A DNA stretch of 64,000 bases from BQOK01 sp048388525 (GCF_048388525.1 NZ_DBGCTQ010000053.1:62001-126000), one strand, 5' to 3'; shown: positions 7,359-15,965, numbered from the stretch's first letter. Numbers and translations: made by a program. Notes: generated by a model not told the origin, from the letters alone.

Positions 7359-8228
7359 ATGACCAACATGGACAAGCTGTACGACGCGGTGGCGGCCCGC
7401 GGCCCGGTGTGCGTGGGCCTGGACACCGACCTTTCCTACCTGCCGGAGGGCTTTGCGGACACGGCGCTGACCGCGGGCGAAAACATTGTGCGGTTCAACA
7501 GGGCCATCGTGGACGCCACCAAGGCCGCGGCGGGCTGCTTTAAGGTGCAGATCGCCTATTACGAGAGCCTGGGGCTGGACGGCCTGCGCGCCTACAAGCA
7601 GACGCTGGACTATGTGAAGGCGGCGGGCATGCCGGTGATCGCGGATGTGAAGCGGGGCGACATTGCCAAGACCGCCGAGATGTATGCCAAGGCGCATTTT
7701 GCGGGCGATTTTGAGGTGGACTACATCACCCTGGCCCCCTACATGGGGCTGGATTCCATCCGGCCGTACCTGCCCTATGTGCAGCAGCAGGGCAAGGGGC
7801 TGTTCGTTTTGGTGCGCACCTCGAACCCCGGCGCAAAGGACTTTGAATATGAAGCGCTGGCCGACGGCCGCCACGTGTACGACCTGGTGGGCGACAAGCT
7901 GCACGAGCTGGGCCTTGAGTGCCCGGGCGAGCGGGGCTATTCCAGCCTGGGGCTGGTGATCGGCGGCACCCACATTGAGGAGGCGGCCGAGATCCGCGCC
8001 CGCTACGCCGACAGCTTCTTTTTGATCCCGGGATACGGCGCGCAGGGCGGCACCGCGGCCGACATTGCCCGCTACCTGGACAAGGGGGGCAACGGCGGGG
8101 TGGTGAACTCCAGCCGCAGCGTGCTGCTGGCCTGGAAAAAGCAGCCCGGCACCCCGTTTGCCGAGGCGGCGTACAACGAGTGCGTGAACATGAAGGAGGC
8201 CATCCGCAATGCCTGCAACAGCCTGTGA
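7359..8228 (+). CDS. pyrF: Orotidine 5'-phosphate decarboxylase (type 2)
   Basis: 289 residues from the ATG at 7359, which has AAGGAGA at 7344-7350; an upstream in-frame ATT at 7326 is not needed. It decarboxylates OMP to UMP, the last step of the pathway. The signature PVIADVKRGDI and the long form with KVQIAYYESLG mark the mycobacterial/clostridial type-2 family. An 88-base A+T-rich gap separates it from pyrC and could hold an internal promoter. It overlaps pyrK by 20 bases. Confidence 0.93.
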   Translation: MTNMDKLYDAVAARGPVCVGLDTDLSYLPEGFADTALTAGENIVRFNRAIVDATKAAAGCFKVQIAYYESLGLDGLRAYKQTLDYVKAAGMPVIADVKRGDIAKTAEMYAKAHFAGDFEVDYITLAPYMGLDSIRPYLPYVQQQGKGLFVLVRTSNPGAKDFEYEALADGRHVYDLVGDKLHELGLECPGERGYSSLGLVIGGTHIEEAAEIRARYADSFFLIPGYGAQGGTAADIARYLDKGGNGGVVNSSRSVLLAWKKQPGTPFAEAAYNECVNMKEAIRNACNSL

Positions 8229-8973
8229 GGTAAAGGTGCTGGCCCACGAGGCCCTGGCGGAACACATCCGCCTGATGACCACCAGCTGGCCCCGGCGGGA
8301 CAAGGCCCCCCGGGCGGGACAGTTTTTTATGCTGCGGTGCTGGCCCATCGACGCGGCGCCGCTTTTGAGCCGGCCCATCAGCCTGCACAGCTACGACCCG
8401 CTGACCGGCACGGTGCAATTCCTGTATGAGATAAAGGGCCCGGGCACCCGGATGCTGGCGGCGCTGCGGCCGGGCGACAGCCTGAGTTTGACCGGCCCCT
8501 CGGGCAACGGCTTCCCGGTGGAGCACATCCGGGGGCGGGTGGCCCTGGTGGGCGGGGGCATCGGCACGGCGCCCCTGTACGAGCTGGCCAAGGCGCTGGC
8601 CGCCCGGGGCGTAAAGGCCGACCTTTACTGCGGCTTCCGGGACGAGCCCTACGGCATGGAGCGCTTTTTGCCGCTGTGCGGCCGGGTGTTCGTGGCCACC
8701 GACAGCGGGCGCGCGGGCTTTCACGGCCTGGTGACCGAGCTGCTGCGGCCCGAGGAGTACGACATGACGCTGTGCTGCGGGCCCGAGCCCATGATGCGGG
8801 CCACGGCGGCCCTGTGCCGGGAAAAGGGCACGGCCTGCCTTGTGAGCCTGGAAAAGAAGATGGCCTGCGGCGTGGGGGCCTGCCTTGGCTGCACCTGCCA
8901 CACCACAGGGGGCGGCAGGAGCGTGTGCAAGGACGGGCCGGTGTTCAACGCCGAGGAGGTGTTCTGCGAATGA
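8209..8973 (+). CDS. pyrK: Dihydroorotate dehydrogenase electron transfer subunit
   Basis: 254 residues. The FAD-binding half contains RPISLHSYD and the NAD-binding half GGGIGTAPLYELAKAL. A [2Fe-2S] site is formed by Cys220, Cys225, Cys228 and Cys240 (CGVGACLGCTC...C). PyrK partners PyrD in the NAD-dependent class 1B enzyme. The start lies inside pyrF with AAGGAGGCC in front of it, and the end overlaps pyrD in an ATGA, so the three are translationally coupled. Confidence 0.94.
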   Translation: MPATACEVKVLAHEALAEHIRLMTTSWPRRDKAPRAGQFFMLRCWPIDAAPLLSRPISLHSYDPLTGTVQFLYEIKGPGTRMLAALRPGDSLSLTGPSGNGFPVEHIRGRVALVGGGIGTAPLYELAKALAARGVKADLYCGFRDEPYGMERFLPLCGRVFVATDSGRAGFHGLVTELLRPEEYDMTLCCGPEPMMRATAALCREKGTACLVSLEKKMACGVGACLGCTCHTTGGGRSVCKDGPVFNAEEVFCE

Positions 8974-9881
8974 GCGTTTCGTTGAAGGTGAACTTTTTGG
9001 GCCGGGAGCTGGCGGGGCCGGTGATTGCGGCCTCGGGCACGTTCGGCTACGGCGAGGAATATGCTGACATCCTGGACCTGAAAACGCTGGGCGGGGTGTG
9101 CAGCAAGGGGCTGACCCTGGCCCCGAAATACGGCAACGAGGGCGAGCGGCTGCTGGAAACGCCCGCGGGCCTGATGAACAGCATCGGGCTGCAAAACCCC
9201 GGCGTTGCGCATTTTATCGCTCAGGAACTGCCCCGCATGCTGACCCTGGGCACCGCGGTGTTTGCAAACCTGGGCGGCGGCAGCGTGGAGGACTACGAGC
9301 AGGGCGCGGCCCTGCTGGACGCCACAGCGGTGGATTTTATCGAGCTGAACATCAGCTGCCCCAACGTGAAGGAGGGGGGGATCGCCTACGGCATCAGGGC
9401 CGCCAGCGCCAAAGAGGTGGTGGGCCGGGTGCGGGCGGCGTGCAAAAAGCCCCTGGTGGTAAAGCTGAGCCCCCAGGCCGAGGATATTGGCCAAATGGCG
9501 GCGGCGTGCGTGGAGGCGGGCGCGGACGCGCTGAGCCTGGTGAACACCTTCCAGGCCTGTGCCATTGACCTGGAGCGGCGCAGGCCGGTGTTCAACAATG
9601 TGTTCGCGGGGCTTTCGGGCCCGGCGGTAAAGCCCATTGCCCTGCGCATGGTGTGGCAGGCCTGCGGCGCGGTGGACGTGCCGGTGATTGGGCTGGGGGG
9701 CATTGCCACCGGCGCGGACGCGCTGGAATTCATTATGGCGGGCGCGGCGGCGGTGCAGGTGGGCACGGCAAACTTTATGGACCCCCGCAGCTGCGAGCGG
9801 GTGAGCCGCGAGATCGCCGGATGGATGGAGGCCCACGGGGTGCAGAGCCTGGAGGAGATCCGGGGCTGCGCCAGGGGCTAA
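8970..9881 (+). CDS. pyrD: Dihydroorotate dehydrogenase, class 1B catalytic subunit
   Basis: 303 residues; oxidises dihydroorotate to orotate using FMN. ASGTFGYGEEY near the N-terminus, NISCPNVKEGG, the KLSP strand and GLGGIATGADALEFIMAGA are the FMN/substrate motifs of the family. The adjacent pyrK confirms the NAD-linked 1B type. The ATG overlaps the pyrK stop (ATGA) and GAGGAGG stands upstream. Confidence 0.95.
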   Translation: MSVSLKVNFLGRELAGPVIAASGTFGYGEEYADILDLKTLGGVCSKGLTLAPKYGNEGERLLETPAGLMNSIGLQNPGVAHFIAQELPRMLTLGTAVFANLGGGSVEDYEQGAALLDATAVDFIELNISCPNVKEGGIAYGIRAASAKEVVGRVRAACKKPLVVKLSPQAEDIGQMAAACVEAGADALSLVNTFQACAIDLERRRPVFNNVFAGLSGPAVKPIALRMVWQACGAVDVPVIGLGGIATGADALEFIMAGAAAVQVGTANFMDPRSCERVSREIAGWMEAHGVQSLEEIRGCARG

Positions 9882-9921
9882 TGAAGTATAAATTACACTA
9901 TATATTACAAAAAGGAGAAAA

Positions 9922-10518
9922 ATGATGAGCGACGCGATCGAGATCTTGAAGGAGTGCGGGGCCTTTTTGGAGGGACACTTTCTGCTTTCCAGCGGGCGGC
10001 ACTCGGGCGCTTACTGCCAGATGGCGAAATTGCAGCAGTACCCGGACAAGGCGGCCCTGGTGATGGCCCCGGTGGCGGACAAGCTGCGCGGGCTCGGCGT
10101 GGACGTGGTGGTGGGCCCGGCCATGGGCGGCATTGTGTACGCCTATGAGCTGGGCCGCCAGCTGGGCAAGCGGGCCATTTTTACCGAGCGGGTGGACAAC
10201 GAGATGGCCCTGCGCCGCGGCTTTGAGATCAAGCCGGGCGAGCGGTGCGTGATTGCGGAGGACGTGGTGACCACCGGCGTTTCCAGCCTGGAGACCAAAA
10301 AGATCATTGAGGAAAACGGCGGCGTGTGCGTGGGCATTGCCTGCGTGGTGGACCGCACCAAGCCCGAGGCGCCGAGCCCCATTGAGATCGTGGCCAGCGC
10401 CGCAAGGCTGGACCTGCCCAACTACCTGCCCGAGGAGTGCCCGATCTGCAAAGAGGGCAGGCTGCCGCTGGTGCACCTGGGCAGCCGCAAGATGAAGGAA
10501 AAGGCCGAGAACAAATAA
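9922..10518 (+). CDS. pyrE: Orotate phosphoribosyltransferase
   Basis: 198 residues; joins orotate to PRPP to form OMP. The PRPP loop CVIAEDVVTTGVSS spans residues 109-122. A four-Cys-free C-terminal extension ends in EECPICKEGRLPLVHLGSR. The start is ATG at 9922 (a second ATG follows at once) with AAAAAGGAG upstream. A 40-base A+T-rich spacer separates it from pyrD. Last gene of the operon. Confidence 0.94.
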   Translation: MMSDAIEILKECGAFLEGHFLLSSGRHSGAYCQMAKLQQYPDKAALVMAPVADKLRGLGVDVVVGPAMGGIVYAYELGRQLGKRAIFTERVDNEMALRRGFEIKPGERCVIAEDVVTTGVSSLETKKIIEENGGVCVGIACVVDRTKPEAPSPIEIVASAARLDLPNYLPEECPICKEGRLPLVHLGSRKMKEKAENK

Positions 10519-10562
10519 AACCCGGGCGAAGGGCGCTGCGGGCCGGGCTTTGTTTGGGGTAT

Positions 10563-10606
10563 AAAAAGGCAGCGGGGGAGCGCGGGGCGCTTGCCGCTGC
10601 CTTTTT
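10563..10606 (+). terminator. Rho-independent terminator of the pyr operon
   Basis: AAAAAGGCAGCGG (10563-10575) pairs with CCGCTGCCTTTTT (10594-10606). Confidence 0.9.
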
Positions 10607-10696
10607 GGCTTTTCGGCCGGCCAGCGCCGCAAAGCGGGCACCCTGCGGGGCGGAAAGCGCGGCCAAAAATTTTTACGGCCCTTTGCGAAAAAGCGT

Positions 10697-10725
10697 GTCA
10701 CAAACGCCGCGGCGCGCGGTCTAAT
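10697..10725 (+). promoter_or_regulatory. Candidate promoter of second ECF sigma gene
   Basis: GTCACA at 10697-10702 and TCTAAT at 10720-10725, 17 bases apart. GTCACAAAC (10697-10705) is the reverse complement of the GTTTGTGAC found at 871 and 24666. A typical Shine-Dalgarno GGAGGTG follows. Confidence 0.35.
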
Positions 10726-10745
10726 TTTATGGAGGTGAAAGCACA

Positions 10746-11609
10746 ATGGAACAAGAAAAAACTGAACTCGTTCCCGCGCTGGTGGAGCGGGCCGTAAAAG
10801 GCGACAAGGCCGCGCTGGAGGAGCTGCTGGGCAGCGTGCAGGACCTGGTGTTCAACCTGGCGCTGCGCATGCTGGGCACCGTGCCCGACGCGGAGGACGC
10901 CACCCAGGAGATCCTGGTGAAGGTGATGACCCGCCTTGCCACCTTTAAGGGGCAGAGCGCCTTTACCACCTGGGTGTTCCGGGTGGCGGCGAACCACCTG
11001 CAGGGCTACCGCAAGCACCTGTTTGCCCAGCACCCCCTGAGCTTTGAGGAATACGGCGAGGACATTGCCAGCGGCCGCGAACAGGACATGCCCGACCTTT
11101 CGGGCGGGGTGGACCGGGCGCTGCTGGAAGAGGAGCTGAAGCTCTCGTGCTCGAACGTGATGCTGCAATGCTTTGAGCCGCAGGACCGGTGCATTTTTAT
11201 TTTAGGCACCATGTTCAAGGTGGACAGCCGGGTGGCGGCCGAGATGCTGGAGATGACCCCCGAGGCATACCGGCAGCGCCTTTCGCGGCTGCGAAAGCGC
11301 ATGGCGGCATTTCTTGGGGAATACTGCGGCCTTGCGGGGGGGCGGTGCGCCTGCGCGCGCCGGGTGGACTACGCGGTGGCCACCCACCGGGTGGACCCGC
11401 GGCGGCTTTGCTTTTCGGGGCTGGAAAAGAGCGGCGGGGTGCTGCGCGAGTGCGTGAGCGCCATGGAGGAGATCGACCAGGCGTCGCAGGTGTTTGCGGC
11501 GCTGCCCCCCTACCGGGCCACCCCGGCGGCGCGGGCGTTTTTGCAGGAGTTTCTGCGCTCGGACCCCTACGCCCGGGTGGCAGCGATGAAACGGGAGGAA
11601 GCGGAATGA
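10746..11609 (+). CDS. ECF sigma factor with Cys-containing C-terminal extension
   Basis: 287 residues, about 100 longer than a minimal ECF sigma. Region 2 is at about 23-90 (DAEDATQEILVKVMTRL, TTWVFRVAANHL) and region 4 at about 140-190 (RVAAEMLEMTPEAYRQRLSRLRKRM). The extension begins CGLAGGRCACARRV and continues with helices ending YRATPAARAFLQEFLRS; such CxxxxxCxC tails after region 4 occur in a known group of sigma factors and could bind metal or sense redox. No anti-sigma gene is adjacent; the next gene starts in an ATGA overlap and encodes a DUF2461 protein. Confidence 0.8.
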   Translation: MEQEKTELVPALVERAVKGDKAALEELLGSVQDLVFNLALRMLGTVPDAEDATQEILVKVMTRLATFKGQSAFTTWVFRVAANHLQGYRKHLFAQHPLSFEEYGEDIASGREQDMPDLSGGVDRALLEEELKLSCSNVMLQCFEPQDRCIFILGTMFKVDSRVAAEMLEMTPEAYRQRLSRLRKRMAAFLGEYCGLAGGRCACARRVDYAVATHRVDPRRLCFSGLEKSGGVLRECVSAMEEIDQASQVFAALPPYRATPAARAFLQEFLRSDPYARVAAMKREEAE

Positions 11610-12298
11610 AACAGGATACGATGATGGGCTTTCTGGCACAGCTGCAGGCCAACAACAGCCTTGACTGGATGCACGAACACAAAAAGGAGCAGCAGGCCGC
11701 GGCGGCCGGGTTTGAGGCGCTGGTGCAGGCGCTGGCGGGCGAGCTGGCGCTGCACGACGCGGGCGTGGCGGGCCTGAAGGCCAGGGACCTGATCTTCCGG
11801 CTGAACCGGGACACCCGCTTCAGCAGCGACAAATCGCCCTACAAGGCCGCGTTCCGGGCGCACATCGGCCCGGCGGGGCGCATGCCGATCCCGGTGGGGT
11901 ATTACTTGCACCTGGAACCGGGAAACGTGTTTTTGGGCGGCGGGCTTTACGCCGCGATGTTCCCGGGGGCCACGGCCCGCATCCGGGAGGAGCTGGCGGA
12001 AAACGGGGCGGAGTTTTTGCAGATCGTGCAGGAGCCGTTTTTTAAAAAGAACTTTGAGCTGGTGGGTGAAAAGCTGAAAAAGGTGCCCCAGGGGTTTGAC
12101 CCGGCGCTGCCCCAGAGCGAATACTTAAAGTACAAGAGCTGGGCGCTGGAATACCACCTGCCGGACGAGGCCGTGGCCGACCGGGACGCGTTTTTGCGGC
12201 AGGCGGCGGACGCGTTTTTGCGCATGCGCCCCTTCAACGATTACCTGAACCGGGCGCTGGAGGGCTACAAGCTGCCCGAGCGGCCGGGGAAAGGGTAA
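11606..12298 (+). CDS. DUF2461 family protein
   Basis: 230 residues with the family pattern: N-terminal NNSLDWMHEHKKE, RDLIFRLNRDTRFSSDKSPYK near residue 60 and YYLHLEPGNVFLGGGLYAAMFPG around 100. The fold is known but no biochemical role is established for the family. The ATG overlaps the ECF sigma stop (ATGA) with GGGAGGAAGC in front, so the two are one operon. Confidence 0.85.
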   Translation: MKQDTMMGFLAQLQANNSLDWMHEHKKEQQAAAAGFEALVQALAGELALHDAGVAGLKARDLIFRLNRDTRFSSDKSPYKAAFRAHIGPAGRMPIPVGYYLHLEPGNVFLGGGLYAAMFPGATARIREELAENGAEFLQIVQEPFFKKNFELVGEKLKKVPQGFDPALPQSEYLKYKSWALEYHLPDEAVADRDAFLRQAADAFLRMRPFNDYLNRALEGYKLPERPGKG

Positions 12299-12318
12299 AG
12301 CCAAAGCGCGACAAAGTG

Positions 12319-12366
12319 AAAAAAGGCGGAGCGCGGGGAGTTTGTTCCCACGCCCCGCCTTTTTTG
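12319..12366 (+). terminator. Rho-independent terminator
   Basis: AAAAAAGGCGG (from 12319) pairs with CCGCCTTTTTT (to 12366), extended by further pairing (GGGGA/TTCCC region) inside. Confidence 0.8.
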
Positions 12367-12492
12367 GATGGATTTACAGGGGTGGACCGTTCCTTTTCCC
12401 GCCGCTATGTGGTATAATAAAAAAACTTATGGAATAAAAACGTGCCCGCGGCCCGGCGGCAGGCTGGGGCGGGCGGGGAATGGAGAAAAAAT

Positions 12493-13674
12493 ATGCTGTA
12501 TCAGGACCTGAGGGGCGTGAGCCCGGAAATTTTGCAGGCGGTGGAGCGCATGGGCTTTACCGACATGACCGAGGTGCAGGAAAAGGCCATTCCGGTGATG
12601 CTGGCGGGGCAGGACGTGATTGCCAAGGCACCCACCGGCACCGGCAAGACCTGCGCCTTCGGCATCCCCATCATTGAGCGGATGGACCGCAGCCGCAAGA
12701 CGCCCCAGGCGGTGATCCTGGCACCCACCCGGGAATTGGCGCAGCAGATCGCCGAGGACCTGGAGGACCTGTGCCACTTTTTGCCCGAGGTGCGCATTGC
12801 CTGCGTGTACGGCGGCGCCAACATGCAAAAGCAGATCGACCAGCTCAAGCGGGGCTGCCAGATCGTGGTGGCCACCCCGGGCCGCCTGATGGACCACATG
12901 CAGCACCGCACCATCGACGTGCGGGCGGTGGAGAACATCGTGCTGGACGAGGCGGACGAAATGCTGGACATGGGCTTTTACAAGGACGTGCGCAAGATCA
13001 TTGACGCGATGAAGGCCCGCAAGAGCCTTTCGATGTTCAGCGCCACCATCAGCCGCGAGGTGATGGATATCGGCTGGCTGTATCAGAAAAACGCGGCCGA
13101 GATCTCGGTGCAGCCGGTGCTGGACAGCCAGCCCCGGATCACCCAGTACATGCTGTGCACCACCGGCCGCAACAAGCTGGCCGACCTGGCGCAGCTGCTC
13201 ATCACCGGGGGCTACAAGCGGGCCATTGTGTTCTGCAATACAAAATTCACCACCGCCACGCTCACAAACCAGCTGGTGCGGCTGAACTTTGTGGCGGACT
13301 GTTTGCACGGCGACCTTTCGCAGGTGGAGCGCAACAAGATCATGGGCCGCTTCCGCGAGGGCAAGATCGCGGTGCTGGTGGCCACCGACGTGGCGGCCCG
13401 CGGCATTGACGTGGAGGACGTGGACGTGGTGGTAAACTACGAGGTGCCCGGCTCGAACGAGTACTACACCCACCGCATCGGCCGCACCGGCCGGGCCAAA
13501 AAGGAGGGCGTAGCCTACCTTTTGTACGGCGCGGAGGAGAAAAAGCGGGTGGAGGAGCTGCTGCGGCTGACCCGCAACAAGGCCATCCCGGTGCACTGGG
13601 ACTTTGCCCACAAGAACCTGATCGAGGAAAAGGTGGAAGAAGTGGATAAGTTCCAGATCCGCAGCTATTTCTGA
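12493..13674 (+). CDS. DEAD-box RNA helicase
   Basis: 393 residues. APTGTGKT (46-53), PTRELA, ATPGR (about 127-131), DEAD (152-155), SAT (183-185) and HRIGRTGR near the end give the complete core. The protein stops soon after the second RecA domain with no long RNA-binding tail (unlike CshA or DbpA). The ATG at 12493 with GGAG upstream is chosen over an earlier in-frame CTG at 12442. A TATAAT at 12413-12418 probably serves as -10. Confidence 0.9.
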   Translation: MLYQDLRGVSPEILQAVERMGFTDMTEVQEKAIPVMLAGQDVIAKAPTGTGKTCAFGIPIIERMDRSRKTPQAVILAPTRELAQQIAEDLEDLCHFLPEVRIACVYGGANMQKQIDQLKRGCQIVVATPGRLMDHMQHRTIDVRAVENIVLDEADEMLDMGFYKDVRKIIDAMKARKSLSMFSATISREVMDIGWLYQKNAAEISVQPVLDSQPRITQYMLCTTGRNKLADLAQLLITGGYKRAIVFCNTKFTTATLTNQLVRLNFVADCLHGDLSQVERNKIMGRFREGKIAVLVATDVAARGIDVEDVDVVVNYEVPGSNEYYTHRIGRTGRAKKEGVAYLLYGAEEKKRVEELLRLTRNKAIPVHWDFAHKNLIEEKVEEVDKFQIRSYF

Positions 13675-13720
13675 AAAGAGCAGGGCAAAAAGAAAATTTG
13701 CAAAAGCGCGCAAAAAGGCC

Positions 13721-13751
13721 TTGACCTTCCCCCTGGTGGAGGGTTTACATT
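13721..13751 (+). promoter_or_regulatory. MerR-type promoter/operator with 19-base spacer
   Basis: TTGACC (13721-13726), 19-base spacer, TACATT (13746-13751). The spacer is a near-palindrome (CCTTCCCCC..GGTGGAGGG). A 19-base spacer with a central dyad is the hallmark of promoters activated by MerR proteins through DNA untwisting. It lies 25 bases before a merR-family gene. Confidence 0.8.
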
Positions 13752-13775
13752 GAGTGCATAAAGAGGTGAGACCCC

Positions 13776-14417
13776 GTGCAGATCAAGCAGGTGGAGACCC
13801 TGGTGGGCATGACCCAGAAGAACATCCGCTTTTATGAAAAGGAGGGCCTGCTGGCCCCCCGGCGGGAGGCGGGCAACGGCTACCGCAACTATTCCGACGA
13901 GGATGTGGAGCGGCTGCAGCGCATCAAGCTGCTGCGCAAGCTGGACGTGCCGATGGACGAGATCCGCACCATGCTGGAGGGCAAGCTGACGCTGGCCGAC
14001 GGCATGCGGCGGCACCTGGTGACGCTGGAGCACCGGCGCAAAAACCTGGATACCGCCCGCACCCTGTGCGAGGAGCTCACCGAACAGCCGGGCCTGCTGG
14101 GAACCCTGGACGCCGCCGAGCGGCTGGAAAAAATGCAGGCCCTGGAAGAAAAGGGGGTGCGCTTTACGGACATCAAAAACCAGGACAAGAAAAAGAAATA
14201 CCACGGCGCGTGGCTGGCGGCGACGGCCTTTGTGGCCCTGATGCTGCTGCTGGAAGGAATTCTGGGCTGGGCGGTGCTCACCGAGCCGCCGCCGCTGGGC
14301 ATCAGCATTATCATGCTTGCGGCGCCGCTGGTCTTTGTGGGCGGCGCGCTGCTGGCGCTGTGGCAGAGAATCAAGGAGATCCGAGGGGGAGAGATCGATG
14401 CTTATCGTAACTACTGA
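13776..14417 (+). CDS. MerR-family regulator with two C-terminal membrane segments
   Basis: 213 residues, starting at GTG with GAGGTGAG upstream. The N-terminal MerR winged helix (VETLVGMTQKNIRFYEKEGLL, RNYSDEDVERLQ) is followed by a dimer helix (about 75-125) and two hydrophobic segments at about 145-167 and 174-197. A membrane-tethered MerR protein is unusual. No metal-binding Cys cluster is visible, so the signal is probably not a heavy metal. The MerR-type promoter just upstream suggests autoregulation. It overlaps ybjQ by 20 bases. Confidence 0.8.
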   Translation: MQIKQVETLVGMTQKNIRFYEKEGLLAPRREAGNGYRNYSDEDVERLQRIKLLRKLDVPMDEIRTMLEGKLTLADGMRRHLVTLEHRRKNLDTARTLCEELTEQPGLLGTLDAAERLEKMQALEEKGVRFTDIKNQDKKKKYHGAWLAATAFVALMLLLEGILGWAVLTEPPPLGISIIMLAAPLVFVGGALLALWQRIKEIRGGEIDAYRNY

Positions 14418-14712
14418 AAGCCTGCCCGGCCGCCCTTACGAGGCGCTGGGCATGGTGAAGGGCAACGTGGTGCAGAGCAAAAACTTCGGCAAGGACTTTA
14501 TGAGCGCCATGAAGACCCTGGTAGGCGGCGAGGTGGTGGCTTACACCGAAATGCTGAGCGAAGCGCGGCAGATCGCCGTGGGGCGCATGGTGAAGGAGGC
14601 CGAGGCCTTGGGGGCGGACGCGATCGTGTGCCTGCGCTTTGCATCTTCCAGCGTGATGCAGGGCGCGGCCGAGTGCATCGCTTACGGTACCGCGGTAAAA
14701 TTTGTGGGGTAA
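14398..14712 (+). CDS. YbjQ/UPF0145 (DUF74) family protein
   Basis: 104 residues: TTESLPGRPYEALGMVKGNVVQ at the N-terminus and READALGADAIVCLRF-like LGADAIVCLRF in the second half match the pentameric YbjQ/UPF0145 family. The biochemical function is unknown. The start lies inside the merR gene, with AAGGAGATCCGAGGGGGAG upstream. Confidence 0.88.
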   Translation: MLIVTTESLPGRPYEALGMVKGNVVQSKNFGKDFMSAMKTLVGGEVVAYTEMLSEARQIAVGRMVKEAEALGADAIVCLRFASSSVMQGAAECIAYGTAVKFVG

Positions 14713-14756
14713 CGCCGCGGCGGGCGCCGCCGTGAGGGCGGCAGGGAGGAACGAAT

Positions 14757-15590
14757 ATGGACCCGATTGTAATTTCAGGCGGGCTGACGGCGGCCTTTTG
14801 GGCTGCGGCCTTTTGCACCCTGGCGCTGCCGGTGATCCTGCTGATCGCGCTGGGCGTGATGAAAAAGATCAGCGCGGGGCCGCTGTTTTTGGGCTTTGCA
14901 AGCTTTTTTGTGAGCCAGATCGTGCTGCGCGTGCCGCTTTTGCAGGCGCTGGGCGGCCAGGGCTGGTTCCAGAGCTTTGCCACCCACACGGCGGTATACG
15001 CGCTGGTGATCGGCGGCTTTACCGCCGGCCTGTTTGAGGAGACGGCGCGCCTGGCGGGCGCGGCCATTTTGAAAAAGAAACTGACCTATAAGACCATGCT
15101 GAGCTTCGGGCTGGGGCACGGCCTGTGCGAGGTGATCCTGATCGCCGGCATGTCGCAGGTGAACAACCTGATCCTGTGCGCCGCCCTGGCCGACCCGCAG
15201 GGCGCGGCGGCAACGGCGTTCCTTTCGGGGGCGGACCCCGCCGTTTTGCAGGCGGTGGCCGCGCAGCTTGCGGCCACAACGCCGGCGATGGTGGGGCTGG
15301 CCGTTGTGGAGCGGGTGAGCGCCGTTTTGTACCACCTGTTCGCCACCTGCCTTGTGTTCCACGCGGTCAAGCGGGGCAAGCCGCTGTACTACTTTGCGGC
15401 GCTTTTGGCGCACACCCTGTTCAACTTCCTGGCGGTGATGCTGAACCTCTGGCTGGGCATGTGGATCATGGAGGCGGTGCTGCTGGCGGCGGGCGTGTGC
15501 TTTGGGCTGTATGTGAGGGGCGCGCGGCGCTGGTTCGACGCGCCACAGGCGCTGCCCGAGGCGCCGGCCACACCGGGCGAGGCGGGATAA
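14757..15590 (+). CDS. YhfC-family intramembrane metalloprotease-like protein
   Basis: 277 residues with six or more hydrophobic segments. FEETAR near residue 87, FGLGHGLCE near 120 and HTLFNF near 222 give the Glu-Glu and two His-containing motifs of the YhfC branch related to CPBP/Abi proteases. It may cleave a membrane substrate, and in this operon the membrane-bound MerR is an attractive though untested candidate. GGAGG precedes the ATG. Confidence 0.8.
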   Translation: MDPIVISGGLTAAFWAAAFCTLALPVILLIALGVMKKISAGPLFLGFASFFVSQIVLRVPLLQALGGQGWFQSFATHTAVYALVIGGFTAGLFEETARLAGAAILKKKLTYKTMLSFGLGHGLCEVILIAGMSQVNNLILCAALADPQGAAATAFLSGADPAVLQAVAAQLAATTPAMVGLAVVERVSAVLYHLFATCLVFHAVKRGKPLYYFAALLAHTLFNFLAVMLNLWLGMWIMEAVLLAAGVCFGLYVRGARRWFDAPQALPEAPATPGEAG

Positions 15591-15617
15591 GGCCCGCAGG
15601 AATTGGAACCAACGAGC

Positions 15618-15652
15618 AAAAGGGAGGGCGCCGCGAAGGCGCCCTCCCTTTT
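15618..15652 (+). terminator. Rho-independent terminator
   Basis: AAAAGGGAGGGCGCC (15618-15632), GCGAA loop, GGCGCCCTCCCTTTT (15638-15652). Confidence 0.92.
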
Positions 15653-15693
15653 GGCTGCCCGCCTGTGATCGTTTGCATAAATGTTGCAGAGCG

Positions 15694-15778
15694 GGGTGCA
15701 AAAGTATGACTTTTGCACCCGCGAAACAGCCCGCAAACCCGCGCGCTCACTGGGTTTGCGGGCAGCGCTGTTTTGTGC
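15694..15778. terminator. Two further strong hairpins in the intergenic region
   Basis: GGGTGCAAAAG/CTTTTGCACCC (15694-15720) lacks a T-run. CCCGCAAACCC/GGGTTTGCGGG (15730-15762) is followed by CAGCGCTGTTTTG. They may be back-up terminators insulating the next operon. Confidence 0.5.
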
Positions 15779-15814
15779 CGAACGCCAAAAACTTTTGTGC
15801 CAAATCGCGGCCGC

Positions 15815-15839
15815 TTGGCACAAGTGCCGAACTTGCCAA
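15815..15839. promoter_or_regulatory. Imperfect inverted repeat upstream of BMP transporter promoter
   Basis: TTGGCACAAGT (15815-15825) and ACTTGCCAA (15831-15839) pair over nine bases with a two-base bulge, six bases upstream of the -35. Candidate activator or repressor site; the protein is unknown. Confidence 0.4.
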
Positions 15840-15845
15840 AATGTG

Positions 15846-15874
15846 TTGAATTTATGAATATGCGGGGCTACAAT
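15846..15874 (+). promoter_or_regulatory. Promoter of BMP-family ABC transporter operon
   Basis: TTGAAT (15846-15851), 17-base spacer, TACAAT (15869-15874). Confidence 0.75.
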
Positions 15875-15891
15875 AGAGTTGTTCGGAAAAA

Positions 15892-15930
15892 GGGTAAGTG
15901 CATTCAAAGGCTTACCCTCTATTCTTTTTT
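15892..15930 (+). terminator. Leader hairpin with U-tract (possible attenuator)
   Basis: GGGTAAG (15892-15898) pairs with CTTACCC (15911-15917), followed by TCTATTCTTTTTT. It lies between promoter and first gene. No known purine riboswitch core was recognised upstream of it. Confidence 0.5.
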
Positions 15931-15965
15931 ACAGGACGAAACAACACACAGGGGGATTTTAAAAC

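Noticed and set aside
15653..15965. Purine riboswitch before the nucleoside transporter
   Set aside because: Hairpins are present but the conserved purine-aptamer core was not found.
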